Of a stretch of DNA of 21,634 nucleotides, positions 6,331-15,600 are shown piece after piece. The notes below the pieces were generated by a model. The model had not been told where the DNA came from, did not search any database, and saw only the letters and a program-made list of their open reading frames with translations. The stretch is taken from positions 1 to 21,634 of IMG/VR virus record IMGVR_UViG_3300031857_001602; one strand, 5' to 3'. Origin of the DNA: a virus. Each line of letters starts with the position of its first letter. Within the stretch, counting starts at the first letter, position 1. The translations under genes were made by a program, and so were the position numbers.

Positions 6331-7239
6331 TTAGGCTGCGCCAGGCGAACCGAACAAACCGCGTGGGTCGCTGAAGCCGAAGCTGTAGCGTTCACGTGCT
6401 TTGTAGCGGACGTTGCCGGTGTCGAAGTCGCCTTCGAAACCAGTCTTGAGCGACACACGCTCAAACATCTTCATGCCGTTAGGCGCGTCGGTACGGATGA
6501 ACCATGCGTCAGGGTCGGTCAAGAAGTGGTTGACGGTGTAGCCTTGTGGCACCATGCCCATGTTGCGAACAGCGTTGATGTCGTTGTCTGCAGTGCCAGT
6601 GCGCAAGGTGGACTTCAAGATGCGGTCGCCCGTAAATTGGAGTTCCTTAGGCAGGATCAACTTCAGACCTTGGACAGCGATCTTCAAGCCGCGTTCATCA
6701 GTGAACGCTGCGATGTCGATCAAGGCTTGTTCCAAAGAAGTCTCGGACAAGTCGGCAGCTGTTGCCAGGGTGTTGGACAGGTTAGGACCTGACAAAGTGG
6801 GGTGGTTTGTTGCGCACAGAGCAACGCCGTCGCCACCGATAGAGGTGGTGAAAGCGCCGTTCAACACAGCAGCCGCCTTGATTTGTTTGGTCTGAGCCAT
6901 CGAACGGGCCAATGCCTTGGTGTAGCGGGCAGACAAGCGGTCGTAGAGGTTATCTTCAACAGCTTCTTCTGTCAGCGAGAACGCCAAAGCGATGGTCTCG
7001 TGGGTGTAGCGAGCAGTGTAGACCTCTTGCGCTTGGTCGTATGCAACGCCCGCGCCTTCAGTCTTCACAGGAGCTTCGCCAAAGCCAGATTCCATCACCT
7101 CTTCTTCAAACGCACGGTCAGAAGATTCGACGGTATAGATTTGGGTGTGCTCATTCTCGTAGTTTTTGTACTCGAGGCCGAACAGAGCATTGAGACCAGG
7201 CTCAAGCTCTTTCACCAGTTGTGCACGTGAAATTGCCAT
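6331..7239 (-). CDS. Major capsid protein (HK97-fold, Mu gpT-like type)
   Basis: This is a 302-residue protein with ATG at 7239 and a strong AAGGAG site eight bases upstream. It lacks a long cleaved delta-domain: the mature-like N-terminus MAISRAQLVKELEPGLNALFGLEY begins at once. Diagnostic stretches are FGEAPVKTEGAGVAYDQ, ETIALAFSLTEEAVEDNLYD, ALCATNHPTLSG, LKLILPKELQFTGDRIL and the end YKARERYSFGFSDPRGLFGS. These agree with the gpT-like major head protein group. The long helix with TKALARSMAQTKQIKAAAVLNGAF fits the spine helix of the fold. It is the shell-forming protein, placed after scaffold and decoration genes and insulated by a strong terminator. The assignment is from recalled family signatures. 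Confidence 0.88.
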   Translation of the reverse strand: MAISRAQLVKELEPGLNALFGLEYKNYENEHTQIYTVESSDRAFEEEVMESGFGEAPVKTEGAGVAYDQAQEVYTARYTHETIALAFSLTEEAVEDNLYDRLSARYTKALARSMAQTKQIKAAAVLNGAFTTSIGGDGVALCATNHPTLSGPNLSNTLATAADLSETSLEQALIDIAAFTDERGLKIAVQGLKLILPKELQFTGDRILKSTLRTGTADNDINAVRNMGMVPQGYTVNHFLTDPDAWFIRTDAPNGMKMFERVSLKTGFEGDFDTGNVRYKARERYSFGFSDPRGLFGSPGAA

Positions 7240-7250
7240 GATTGATCTCC

Positions 7251-7832
7251 TTAGGTGCTAAAGCCCGGCGTGCCAGTGCTGCCGTACATGTGCTCGTTAA
7301 TCTTCACAACGAGGATGGCGTATTGGCCCATCTCATTGCCCGGTACGTTCCACAAGCCCACTGCCTTCAAGTTGGTAGCAGCGGTTTCGGTGAAGGTGCC
7401 ACTCATGCTCATATTGGACACACCAGTGGTGGTGCTACCAGTAGTAGATGCAGTGATTTCAGCGTTCAAGCCGATGCTTGCTTGGGTAGGAGTGCCTGCG
7501 TTCTGGATGAGGAACAACTGGCTTGGATCGTCGATCACGTCAGCCACGATCTGGCCGGCAGTGATGTTGACAGAACCAGGATAGTAGTTCTTCCAGGTAG
7601 GTTTACCTGTGGTGGGGTCGATGTACTGACACCCGTTGAACACACCAACCGCACAAGTGTGGTCAGTATTGTTGAATTTAACCAGGTAGCCATTGTCGAT
7701 GGTCACTAGGTCGCCTTGAAAGATTGCCCCGGACTGGTTATCAGCAATCAAGTAGCCGTACTGTTTCTGTGAACCAGTAGCAGACAAGTTGCCGAGAGGA
7801 CGCAGACCAAAGGGCTTATTTACGTTTGCCAT
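7251..7832 (-). CDS. Capsid decoration-like virion protein
   Basis: This is a 193-residue protein with ATG at 7832 and AAGGA about nine bases upstream. The N-terminus MANVNKPFGLRPLGNLSATG, followed by KQYGYLIADNQSGAIFQGDLV, is typical of a protein found directly beside capsid genes in many aquatic phages. It has repeated Gly/Asn turns and strands (GYLVKFNNT, CAVGVFNGCQYIDPTTGKP, AGQIVADVIDDPSQLFLIQ), with a Thr/Ser-rich C-terminal domain ending in KINEHMYG. The beta-barrel-like pattern and the place 11 bases before the capsid gene suggest a head decoration or stabilising protein made in comparable amount. It has no catalytic motif. A minor capsid function is the alternative. Confidence 0.72.
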   Translation of the reverse strand: MANVNKPFGLRPLGNLSATGSQKQYGYLIADNQSGAIFQGDLVTIDNGYLVKFNNTDHTCAVGVFNGCQYIDPTTGKPTWKNYYPGSVNITAGQIVADVIDDPSQLFLIQNAGTPTQASIGLNAEITASTTGSTTTGVSNMSMSGTFTETAATNLKAVGLWNVPGNEMGQYAILVVKINEHMYGSTGTPGFST

Positions 7833-7861
7833 TTGATGTTTCCTTCAAAAAGTGGAATTTG

Positions 7862-8341
7862 TCAGCCCTTGTTAGAGCCGCCAAAGGATACGCGGGACTG
7901 ACGTGTGGGTCGTTGAATGGTCATGCTGTTGTGAGCATTCGCTTTCATCAACTCATTGTCGGCAGCCTGCAATTGGTCGTTCGCTCGATCTCGGTAATAC
8001 GCATTGCGCTCTGCAACAGTTTCCTCAGGGATACGTGCTAGGAGCAGACCTCCCACGCTGATAACACCAGCATGTCGGCCGTCTTCTACTGTTGGGACGT
8101 GATAGTCGGGGTACTCGTCCCCACGAACCAGCTCATACCCCTCGCGGAGCTTTCCAGAGATGTTCGTGCGGTCGTCCATACCACCAGCTTCAGCCCGAAT
8201 CCAACGGTGCTTGTATCCAGGAGGCGCGGGAGGCGCATCCAGTCGTGAAGGGGGAGCCCAAGGCTTACGTCGCGCATCTTTCTCCCGGGATTCGGCCCCG
8301 CGAGAACTGCGATTGAGTGTAGGTACTTTAACGTCTGACAT
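7862..8341 (-). CDS. Conserved capsid-module protein of unknown function
   Basis: This 159-residue protein starts at ATG 8341 with GGAG eight bases upstream, four bases after the scaffold stop. The N-terminal third is basic and disordered (SSRGAESREKDARRKPW). The conserved-looking core is PPSRLDAPPAPPGYKHRWIRAE, then GKLREGYELVRGDEYPDYHVP and GVISVGGLLLARIPEETV. A helical C-terminus follows (ERNAYYRDRANDQLQAADNELMK). I recall similar proteins between scaffold and capsid genes in pelagic phages, never with a known role. The conserved 'HRWIR' and 'REGYE' suggest a defined fold. It may be a capsid assembly factor or a minor head protein. There are no membrane or enzymatic signals. Confidence 0.68.
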   Translation of the reverse strand: MSDVKVPTLNRSSRGAESREKDARRKPWAPPSRLDAPPAPPGYKHRWIRAEAGGMDDRTNISGKLREGYELVRGDEYPDYHVPTVEDGRHAGVISVGGLLLARIPEETVAERNAYYRDRANDQLQAADNELMKANAHNSMTIQRPTRQSRVSFGGSNKG

Positions 8342-8345
8342 GGTC

Positions 8346-9287
8346 TTACTCCTTTACGTACTTGGCGTATTCCTCAAGAGGAACACCCAGCTTTTTGGCA
8401 ATTGCAACTTGACTTGGTGTCAACTTGACAGTGCGGCGTGCGTTGTTAAAACCCGATGATCGGGATGCAGGTGCCACCGTTTGCACGGGTCTGGTGTTCC
8501 TGTTAGTTTGCGCTTGCTGCTGGCCTCCACCCAACTTCTGGGGGAAGGTCTGCTTTAGGCGGTTGTCTAGCTCATCATAATACTCATTGCTGCTTGGGTC
8601 AAATCCCTCAACTTGAATCAACTGTCGATGGATTCCCCATGCTGCATGAGTCATGGCAGTGTCTCGGCCATACCAGGGGTTGCGCTCGGCCCAATCCTCA
8701 ACGCGAGGATCGACTTCCTGCTGCACTTGTACCTGGGGCTGCTGGGCGGCTTGCTGGGCAGCGACTTGCTGCTGGTAAGCCCACTCCTGAGCCTGCTGCT
8801 CGCGCTGCTGGGTAGCGGCAGCAATCTGGTTTTGCTCCATGGTCAGCGCTGTGAGACGCTGCTGGGCTTCCGTTTCGGTGTCAATGTCACCTTCTTCACG
8901 GGCCTTGCGGATGATTTGTTTGAGTGCGACTGCTTGCGTCTGAACGCGGCCAGTGGCCTCGCCCAGGCGCTCCGTGTCAGCGGCCATGTACTGCTGCTCA
9001 AGCTGTGTGGCACGGGCTTGCACGCTCTTGGCATATTCCAAGGCTGCTTGCTCGCGGCGCTGGGTCTCGCGCAGGCGCGCGGTCAGCTTGTCAATGCGTT
9101 TCTTCACGCCCTCGCTGTACTGGTCAAGCTCACCACTGGCAGCCTGGCCATCACTGGCTTGCTGGGTGGGTGTCTCGACTGCAGGAGGCTGCTGCTTGTC
9201 CATTATCTCGGCTTGGCCGTCTTCCCCAATGGAGACGGTAGCGGGCTTTTCGTCCTCGCCGATTTTGAACTCTAGTTCGTCATTCAT
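8346..9287 (-). CDS. Scaffold-like capsid assembly protein
   Basis: This is a 313-residue protein with ATG at 9287 and AAGGAG upstream. The acidic N-terminus (MNDELEFKIGEDEKPATVSIGEDG) precedes a very long Gln/Glu/Ala-rich coiled coil, about residues 57-205, including KKRIDKLTARLRETQRREQAA and a Q-rich linker. Then comes a compact segment DPRVEDWAERNPWYGRDTAM...EYYDELDNRLKQTFP, followed by a disordered linker. It ends in a basic helical tail LTPSQVAIAKKLGVPLEEYAKYV. An acidic coiled coil with a basic helix-loop-helix C-terminus, placed upstream of the capsid gene, is the classic layout of podoviral scaffolds, whose C-terminus binds the coat protein. The role is inferred from architecture and place; no protease is seen nearby. 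Confidence 0.78.
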   Translation of the reverse strand: MNDELEFKIGEDEKPATVSIGEDGQAEIMDKQQPPAVETPTQQASDGQAASGELDQYSEGVKKRIDKLTARLRETQRREQAALEYAKSVQARATQLEQQYMAADTERLGEATGRVQTQAVALKQIIRKAREEGDIDTETEAQQRLTALTMEQNQIAAATQQREQQAQEWAYQQQVAAQQAAQQPQVQVQQEVDPRVEDWAERNPWYGRDTAMTHAAWGIHRQLIQVEGFDPSSNEYYDELDNRLKQTFPQKLGGGQQQAQTNRNTRPVQTVAPASRSSGFNNARRTVKLTPSQVAIAKKLGVPLEEYAKYVKE

Positions 9288-9299
9288 GTCATTGCTCCT

Positions 9300-9776
9300 T
9301 TACATGTGCAGAATGTCTTCAGGACTGTTTACGACAGCCAACACTTCATCGTCGTTTAACAGACGAATCTCACCACCGTCGATCGGAATGCGTGCACCTG
9401 CATAGCGACCAAAGATGATCCAGTCACCCTCCTTGCACCAAGGACCGCCAGGGAATTTACTCTGGTCGGCATAGGCAAGGTCGCCTACTTTCAAGACGTA
9501 GCCGCACGTAGTGCCAAGCTGTGTCTTGCGCTGCGTTTCTTCGGCCAGGACGATACCGCCCTTGGTCTTTTCCGCGCCGCGATAGGGCAGGATGGCAATG
9601 CGCCACCCGGTGGGTTTTGGGATAGTGTCGACAACTGCTTGGTCGAGCTTCTCGGGGTCAAACCCAAGCTCCGTGTAGGCGTCCTCTAGGGCAGGCGGCT
9701 TGTTGGCCGCTTCTTCTGCCCATTTACGCTCCAAGGCTGTCATGTTGATTTCAGGGATTACTGCTTCGGCTTCCAT
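9300..9776 (-). CDS. GroES-like co-chaperonin (Cpn10)
   Basis: The ATG at 9776 (158 residues) follows AAAGGAAG by about six bases and is preferred to an upstream in-frame start near 9809 that would overlap the previous gene. Residues about 57-158 align by eye with GroES: PTGWRIAILPYRG corresponds to the first strand. EKTKGGIVLAEET contains the mobile-loop tripeptide IVL (75-77) that contacts GroEL. CGYVLKVGD, KEGDWIIFGRYAGARIPI and a final DDEVLAVV complete the barrel. An N-terminal extension of about 55 residues, helical and acidic, is not part of bacterial GroES. Phage Cpn10 proteins such as T4 gp31 cap host GroEL so that it can fold the capsid protein; the site between portal and scaffold genes supports that job here. 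No GroEL gene is present. Confidence 0.9.
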   Translation of the reverse strand: MEAEAVIPEINMTALERKWAEEAANKPPALEDAYTELGFDPEKLDQAVVDTIPKPTGWRIAILPYRGAEKTKGGIVLAEETQRKTQLGTTCGYVLKVGDLAYADQSKFPGGPWCKEGDWIIFGRYAGARIPIDGGEIRLLNDDEVLAVVNSPEDILHM

Positions 9777-9786
9777 GGTCTTCCTT

Positions 9787-9990
9787 TCACTTGAGAAAAT
9801 CGTCGACATCGTCAGTTACTTTTTTGAGCAACTCTTTCACGGAGTCTTCGACCATTCTCAAACCCTCAAGGCGACCCATCATGAAGCGATAACGCTCCAT
9901 GTCTGTGATGGTTCCGTTCAAGACAATCTGTTTAGATTGATCCTGGAGTTTCCTGATTTCTTTCAGAACTGCTTCTGCAAATTCGAGCAT
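9787..9990 (-). CDS. Small helical phage protein of unknown function
   Basis: The ATG at 9990 gives 67 residues and has GGAAA six bases upstream. In-frame alternatives are ATG 10002 and GTG 10038, neither with a ribosome site. The product is wholly helical and amphipathic (EFAEAVLKEIRKLQDQSKQI, then MERYRFMMGRLEGLRMVEDSV, then an acidic DDVDDFL end), so a dimeric helical bundle is plausible. It is placed after the small basic gene and 10 bases before the co-chaperonin gene. I recall similar short proteins downstream of portal genes in freshwater phages, without a function. Confidence 0.65.
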   Translation of the reverse strand: MLEFAEAVLKEIRKLQDQSKQIVLNGTITDMERYRFMMGRLEGLRMVEDSVKELLKKVTDDVDDFLK

Positions 9991-10049
9991 GGTGGTTTCC
10001 ATGAAAAGCAGATGGTACAAGGCTCCATCTGTTAGCACTCACTGACGAA

Positions 10050-10322
10050 TCAGTATATCTTAACTGGACGGTTACCGTCCTTCTTTTTTACAATCATTGA
10101 AGGCCCTTGAGTACCAGGGGGCGACTTGATCGCATCACCGCCCTTGGACATCTTCTTGGTTTTACCTGCCTTGCTGTATGCAACGGCGACGGCTTGCTTC
10201 ACGGCAGCAGCTTTGCTCTTTGGCTTGCTGGTGCCGATCATTCCGTCCTTCTTGTAGTCGCGAACGATCTCTCCAATGTTGGAGCTGATCGTCTTCTTGC
10301 TAGAACCCTTTTTAAGCGGCAT
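10050..10322 (-). CDS. Small basic protein overlapping portal 3' end (DUF6496-like)
   Basis: The ATG at 10322 gives 90 residues. It lies 11 bases inside the portal gene and is preceded by AGGAGG at good spacing, which decides the start over a longer Arg/Ser-rich frame that is only a shadow of the portal gene. The sequence MPLKKGSSKKTISSNIGEIVRDYK, then AAAVKQAVAVAYSKAGK, resembles DUF6496-type small basic proteins (pattern KKxSxNI...KQAVAIA...AGK) that often follow phage portal genes. KMSKGGDAIKSPPG contains the KGG motif shared with other proteins here. It ends with a basic tail KKKDGNRPVKIY. It is probably a nucleic-acid or virion-interior binding protein; function unknown. Confidence 0.72.
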   Translation of the reverse strand: MPLKKGSSKKTISSNIGEIVRDYKKDGMIGTSKPKSKAAAVKQAVAVAYSKAGKTKKMSKGGDAIKSPPGTQGPSMIVKKKDGNRPVKIY

Positions 10323-12648
10323 ATTGGCCTCCTGGTTGGTTTGCTTTTTCCTGCTGCAATTGCAGCTTTTGCTGGTTGATCTGGTTGGTTTGCTGCGCCT
10401 TCTGCTCGTCCAGCGCCAAGCGCTTCTGGTCGATGCCAATGCGGGCCTGGTCTGCCTGGGCGCGCTGCTGGATTTCGGTTTCCTTGAGCTTGATGAGTGG
10501 GTCGGGACCTTCGCCACCGGCCATCTCTTCTTGCATCGTGCGAACCTCCTGCATGTACATCGCAATCTTGATGGCGACCATGCCTTCCTTCTGGATGGCA
10601 GACACCAGGCGATCGGGATCGGTGCCGTAGGCCTTGAACAAGTCGGCTTCGACGTCCTCTTCGGCCTTCAAGCGCACGTGATCCAAGATGTGCTTTTGCA
10701 ATTCGGCTGCAGACATTGGGTTGGCTTGCAAAATAGGCGACAAGCCCATCATCAAGTGCGTTGCAATATGTGCATCGTGCTGTTGGCCAGCAAAGGCCTT
10801 GAGCTTCATGCCGTTCAACACGTCGCTGTTCTCGGACGCAGGGTCGCGAGGCGTGTTTGTGTTCTGCGGCAGCAGCACACCGTCGATGTCGCGGATATTG
10901 AGCGCTGCATACATGCGGTAGTAGGCCTCGTACATGTTGTGCATGTTCGGAGCGCTCTGTGCAAGCTGCAACTGCATCTGTGCGAGCTGGATACGCTGTG
11001 CAGAGCTGAAGATGTTGGGGTCAGCCACTGGCTGCACGCCCACCATGCTGTTGAAGTCCGATTTCTTGACCTTGCGGCTGGCTCCTGGGACGTCGTAGGG
11101 GTACTCGTCTTCCAGATATTCGCCAAAGCCCTCGAACAGCAAGCGGAACTCAAGCGTCTGCGCATAGTGCAGGCGTTTGTGGATGCTGGACATGACCATG
11201 GAGCCACGCTCGAGCAGTGCCAGGGTCGTTCCGACCTGTGCGTACTGGTTGCCGTCGCCAACTTGCATGTCGGCGGTGCTGGAGAGACGCTTGCCGGCGT
11301 CCACAAGGAAGCCCAGGAGCGCAAACAGCACCTGGCTGGGCTCTTTGTATGGCAAAGGCAGCAAAGAGGCTGAAAGCTCCGCTCCGCCCGCGTCAATGTC
11401 ACGCCATTCACCTGGTTGGATGGGGTCTGAGTCGTCCGCGATGCGCGCGCCCTTGGCTTTGAAGCCTGCAGGCAAGTTTGCAAGCGTGCCGGCGTCGATC
11501 AGCTGGCGCAATGCGCTTGTTGCTGACTTGCCAAGGCCACCAATGAGGTGAACAAAGCCCAAACCGTAGGCACCAGGGCCTTCGACGAGCACATAGTGCA
11601 CGTAGTAGTTGCGGCGGCTGCGTTTTTCGTCGTTCTCACGCCAGTTTCTGCGGATGCCAACGACTTTTAGGGTGTCTTCAACCAGGGTAACTACGTATGG
11701 CAGCTTCACACCGGTCAATTCGCCGTCTTCGTCCTTGTCTTCAAAGCCTGGAAGGTCCAAATCGACCAATTGCTCAAGCAAAAACACCTCGCCAATGTCG
11801 TCGGTGGGCTGAATGCCAGTGATTTTGTCGACTGCTTCCTGGATTTGGCTTGCATCAGCAGGAGATGCGTAGGTTTCTGGCATCACATCCAGGTATTCGC
11901 CAGCCAAAGCACGCTTTTTGTACTCGTTGGAGTCCATTGCAATGCGGTTTGTTAGGCGTGGGCACTGGGAAACGACGCTTGAGCCGTTGTACGGGATGTA
12001 AACATCGTCTGCCAAGCACAGTTTTGACACCATGCGGCCCAATTGGTAGTCGTAGTAGACCTTTTTGAAGGTCGAACCACCGTAGCCAGTGTAGAAAAGC
12101 TGCTGATCAAACTCCGGTGTGTACTCTTCCATCACCGTGGTGATCTGGTAGTTCATGAAGTCCTGCACACGGCCGGCTTGTTGGAACTTTTCCACCGTCT
12201 CTTTGCCCATGATCTGCGTGCGAACAGGGCCGCCAGCAGGCATCAGCTCCTTAAAGGCCTGTGCCTGGAACTGAATGATGGCCTCGGTCAGCATTGGATG
12301 GGTCGCGCCTGACGCGCCACGGAAGGGCTTGGTGCGCTCTTCCATGCGGAAGCCCAACAAGTCCAGGCCCTTGGCATACATCTGCTCCCAATCGGAGCGT
12401 GAGCCTTTGTCTGCCTCAAACATGGCCGACACATCCAGGCCAATCTTGGCCAAGACGTCTGGCTCAATGACCGCTGCCAGGTTGCTGTAGAAGTCGACTT
12501 CTTCGGCATCCTTCTCGCCCATCTCAACGGTTGCGCCACCATCAGCTTCGATGATGATTTCAATGTCAGACTGAGGCTCTGGGATGCCACCACCGCCCAC
12601 TATCACTTCAAGTGAGGGCAGCTGGTTCATTGCTTTTTCTATTGCCAT
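10312..12648 (-). CDS. Portal protein (P22-like, long form)
   Basis: This is a 778-residue protein with ATG at 12648 and AGGA upstream, 15 bases after the preceding stop. Length and features match long podoviral portals. There is an N-terminal acidic segment, then EADKGSRSDWEQMYAKGLDLLG and MEERTKPFRGASGATHPMLTEA with the downstream FQAQAFKELMP wing region. The core includes EYTPEFDQQLFYTGYGGSTFKKVYYD and DVYIPYNGSS. The later helical stem and barrel region has VDAGKRLSSTADMQVGDGNQ and YAQTLEFRLLF. The C-terminal 60 residues (KLKETEIQQRAQADQARIGID, then Gln-rich) form a coiled coil like the barrel of P22 portals. Twelve copies would form the packaging vertex and bind TerL. It is preceded by the 1703-residue gene rather than directly by terL. 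Confidence 0.93.
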   Translation of the reverse strand: MAIEKAMNQLPSLEVIVGGGGIPEPQSDIEIIIEADGGATVEMGEKDAEEVDFYSNLAAVIEPDVLAKIGLDVSAMFEADKGSRSDWEQMYAKGLDLLGFRMEERTKPFRGASGATHPMLTEAIIQFQAQAFKELMPAGGPVRTQIMGKETVEKFQQAGRVQDFMNYQITTVMEEYTPEFDQQLFYTGYGGSTFKKVYYDYQLGRMVSKLCLADDVYIPYNGSSVVSQCPRLTNRIAMDSNEYKKRALAGEYLDVMPETYASPADASQIQEAVDKITGIQPTDDIGEVFLLEQLVDLDLPGFEDKDEDGELTGVKLPYVVTLVEDTLKVVGIRRNWRENDEKRSRRNYYVHYVLVEGPGAYGLGFVHLIGGLGKSATSALRQLIDAGTLANLPAGFKAKGARIADDSDPIQPGEWRDIDAGGAELSASLLPLPYKEPSQVLFALLGFLVDAGKRLSSTADMQVGDGNQYAQVGTTLALLERGSMVMSSIHKRLHYAQTLEFRLLFEGFGEYLEDEYPYDVPGASRKVKKSDFNSMVGVQPVADPNIFSSAQRIQLAQMQLQLAQSAPNMHNMYEAYYRMYAALNIRDIDGVLLPQNTNTPRDPASENSDVLNGMKLKAFAGQQHDAHIATHLMMGLSPILQANPMSAAELQKHILDHVRLKAEEDVEADLFKAYGTDPDRLVSAIQKEGMVAIKIAMYMQEVRTMQEEMAGGEGPDPLIKLKETEIQQRAQADQARIGIDQKRLALDEQKAQQTNQINQQKLQLQQEKANQPGGQYAA

Positions 12649-12663
12649 GTTTTTGTCCTGTCG

Positions 12664-15600
12664 TTAAGGCATTTTGAAACTGGCGTTTATGCCGTTTTTG
12701 TATTCTTGCAGCAGGGGAGTGAGATATTCGTCGCTCTCCTTGATTGCCGCAGGCCTGAGGTAATCCTGGAAGAACTGAAGCACGGCACCGTCGTATTTCT
12801 CAGGTGCGGTATTGCCCGTGGCGCGTCCGTTGCCTTTAATTTGCATCACGACAGGGGTCATTTCATCCAGCATCGTCACCTCAATTGTGTTGACAGGTCT
12901 ATTACGGTTGTCACGTAGAGTATATACCTGCCACTTGCCGGTGTTGAAGCCTTCGCGCTTTTCTTGCGTATAAGTTGCGCCACCGGTTTCGTAGCCGCCC
13001 ACCGAGTGGCCAACATACGCGCCTTCCGGCACGGTGGCTTCACGCTTCTCAATCCGCTTCCAAGCATAGCCCTCAAGCGGGCCTTTGTCGATCTGCACCA
13101 AAGGTGCGCTCACGCCCTTGGAGAAAACAGTATCAGCAACTGGCTTGCCGGATTTGATGCGGCTGACCACGTTTTCCAGCTCTGCCGCCTTTTCCTTCAT
13201 CTTCAAAGCACCCTTGACGGCGTCTTCAAAACGAATGTTGGCAGCCTCTCGGGGAGGAATGCTGGCCAGATACTTGTTGATGGAGGTTGGATTGAACAAC
13301 TCGGTCAATGGCGCGCGCATGAAGTCCACATCGTAGACGGGCTCGCCTTTGTCGATCGCTGTCTTGATGTTCTCAGGCAGCAAATTCTTGCCGACCTCTG
13401 CCTCGTTCTTGCCAAGGATGCGACGGCCTTCACCAAAAATCTGGTTGATCCAGCTTGTTTTCTGTGTGTCGTCCATCTTGCCAAACTGCTTTGACTCCTC
13501 ATAGGCATTGAGCAGTGCTTTGGCAGAGTCAGGACCGTCGCCGATGACCTTGCTCTTGTCCATTGAGGACCTGGCCACAGTGCCAACATCCGTGTTGATC
13601 AGCTCGGGGCGTACACCCTGGGCAAGCAGTTTGTCTTGCTCACGCTGTTCTGCCACCAGGCCTTGCAATCTGCCTTCGTCTGACAAGAGGTTGGAATACT
13701 TGGGGTTGGCCGCTTCCGGGTCCAAAGTAATCAAGCCGCCTTTGATACCTGTGGCCTTGTCATAGCGAGACGTGAAGTCCTCCATGGCCCGTGGGTACTT
13801 GGGGAAGAATCGCTCTTGGCCTTCTGCGTTCACGCGAGTTTTGCCCACACCAATCTGGTCAATGAGGTACTCAGGGAACATCTCGTCCAGGGCGGTGCCT
13901 TTGATTTGCTTCTTGGAGATGGCCGTTGCGATTGGATCGTCAGGCGTGCCAAACTGGCGTGTGAAGTAGTTGCGTGCCTTCTTGTCCCAGAAGTCATTGA
14001 GGATCATCGCCTGGCCTTCGTTCTGACCTGCGGCTGTCTTAGCATTCATCATGCCGCTCTTGAGCACCTGGTCGAGCTTGCTGACGTCTTCTTGCAGACC
14101 TATTGGCCCAGACATCATCGTGCTGCCTGTTGGGCGCACGGCGTACAAAGGTTTGGCCGACTGGGGCACAAACTTGGCCAAGGGCCCTGCTTCGTCCATG
14201 ATGGCGCGGTCCAGCTGACGACCAACTTCCTTGGCTCCAGCCTTGACGCCTTTCTCAACAACAGGGCCCACCTTGCGAGACACAGCTGCAGGATTGGTCA
14301 GGTTGGACAAAAGTTCGCCAGCTGTGTAGAAGCCCTTGGCAGTTGGATCAGCAGGGGGCTCTGGGCGCACACCCAACTTGGTCATCTTTTCCTTGATGAA
14401 GTCGCTGCCCATCACAGGTTTTTCTGTGCTGTAGCCAAACGGACGCATCAGCATCGTGGCCAAGTCCACAGGCGCGCCTGCGATGTCATAGGGCAACTCT
14501 GTCACGCCCTTGGCCATGTTCACATACGCTTCACCCGACTTCAGCTGCTTGCTGATCGGGCCTTCCTTGCGGTTCAGACCAGTGCTTGGGCGCGCCTTTG
14601 GGGCGTAGTACTTGTCCAAAGATTCTTCGCCTTCAACAGGGCTGCCGTCGGCGCGGTACTCGGGCGGAGGTGTCATGACCTGACCCTTGCGGTTGGCCAT
14701 CTGCTCTTTGCTCATGGTCCAAGGTTTGCCCGCAGTCTGCTTGTTCTGCGACTGTGCTGCCATGGAGGCGACGAGCTTTTCCAGCTCTGCCTGGCTCTTG
14801 GTCCGCGCTGCAAGCTCCGCGCCCAACTTGTTGTTGTGCACGTCCATCTCGTAGTCGTCACGTGGCTTGCCGATGCCAAACATGCTGAAGAAGGACTCAG
14901 GGTTGCTTGTGCGCTCATGCACTTTGCCCAGGAACTCTGCTGCGCCTGGCCCGAACTTCTTTGCCATCGTCGCTGCTGCCAACATGTGGCGAGCCGCGTC
15001 GCGTTGATCGTCTTGGCCCATCTGTCCAGGGAACATCCGCTCGGCGGCGTCCGTGGAATAGCTTGTCACGCGCAAGATGCTGGGCTCTTCAACCTCTTGC
15101 GCGCTTGTCTTTTTTGCTTCACCACCTTTTTCAAAGCGCTTGGCTGTCAAGCGGCCTTTGGTCAAAGTAGGCTGCTCCAGTGTCGGTGCACCCAAGGTGT
15201 TGCGCATCAAACCACGAGACTTGTCCGTGGCCTGCTGTGCGCGCAGCTTGTAGGCCAGTGCCAGTGCTTCCATCTGTGAGCGAGCTGATCCGTCGTCCTT
15301 GAGCTGTGGCACAAGGTCCTTGGCAGATGTCAAGGCTTCGTACTCCATGCTCATGCCCTTGGCTGTGCCGCCAGCGCCGCCTGAAGTTTTCTTGCTCACA
15401 CGCTTGATGCTCTTGGCGTTGGGCGACTCGGTGATCTCGGTCACGCTCTTTGTCGGGCCTGTGAGGTCCGCCAACATCTTCTGCGCCGAGCCAGCTGGAT
15501 CGGTGTTGATTGGCTCGTCTTCGGCGTCAGCCATGTTGAACTCGTTCACGTCGGCCAAGCCGCCTTTGGCAAAGCCTGGTGGCCCAAACAAAGGTCCCAT

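Noticed and set aside
8613-9275. 220-codon Leu-rich plus-strand frame that looks like a membrane protein
   Set aside because: Complement of the Gln/Ala-rich scaffold coiled coil: Gln codons read antisense as Leu. No ribosome site.
10276-11373. 365-codon open frame on the plus strand
   Set aside because: It lies wholly antisense to the portal gene; the product is His/Leu/Val-rich with no recognisable domain, and the opposite frame is a clear portal.
13816-15279. 487-codon open frame on the plus strand
   Set aside because: Antisense to the 1703-residue gene; its length follows from the codon bias of the real gene, and the product is Cys/His/Leu-rich without a fold.
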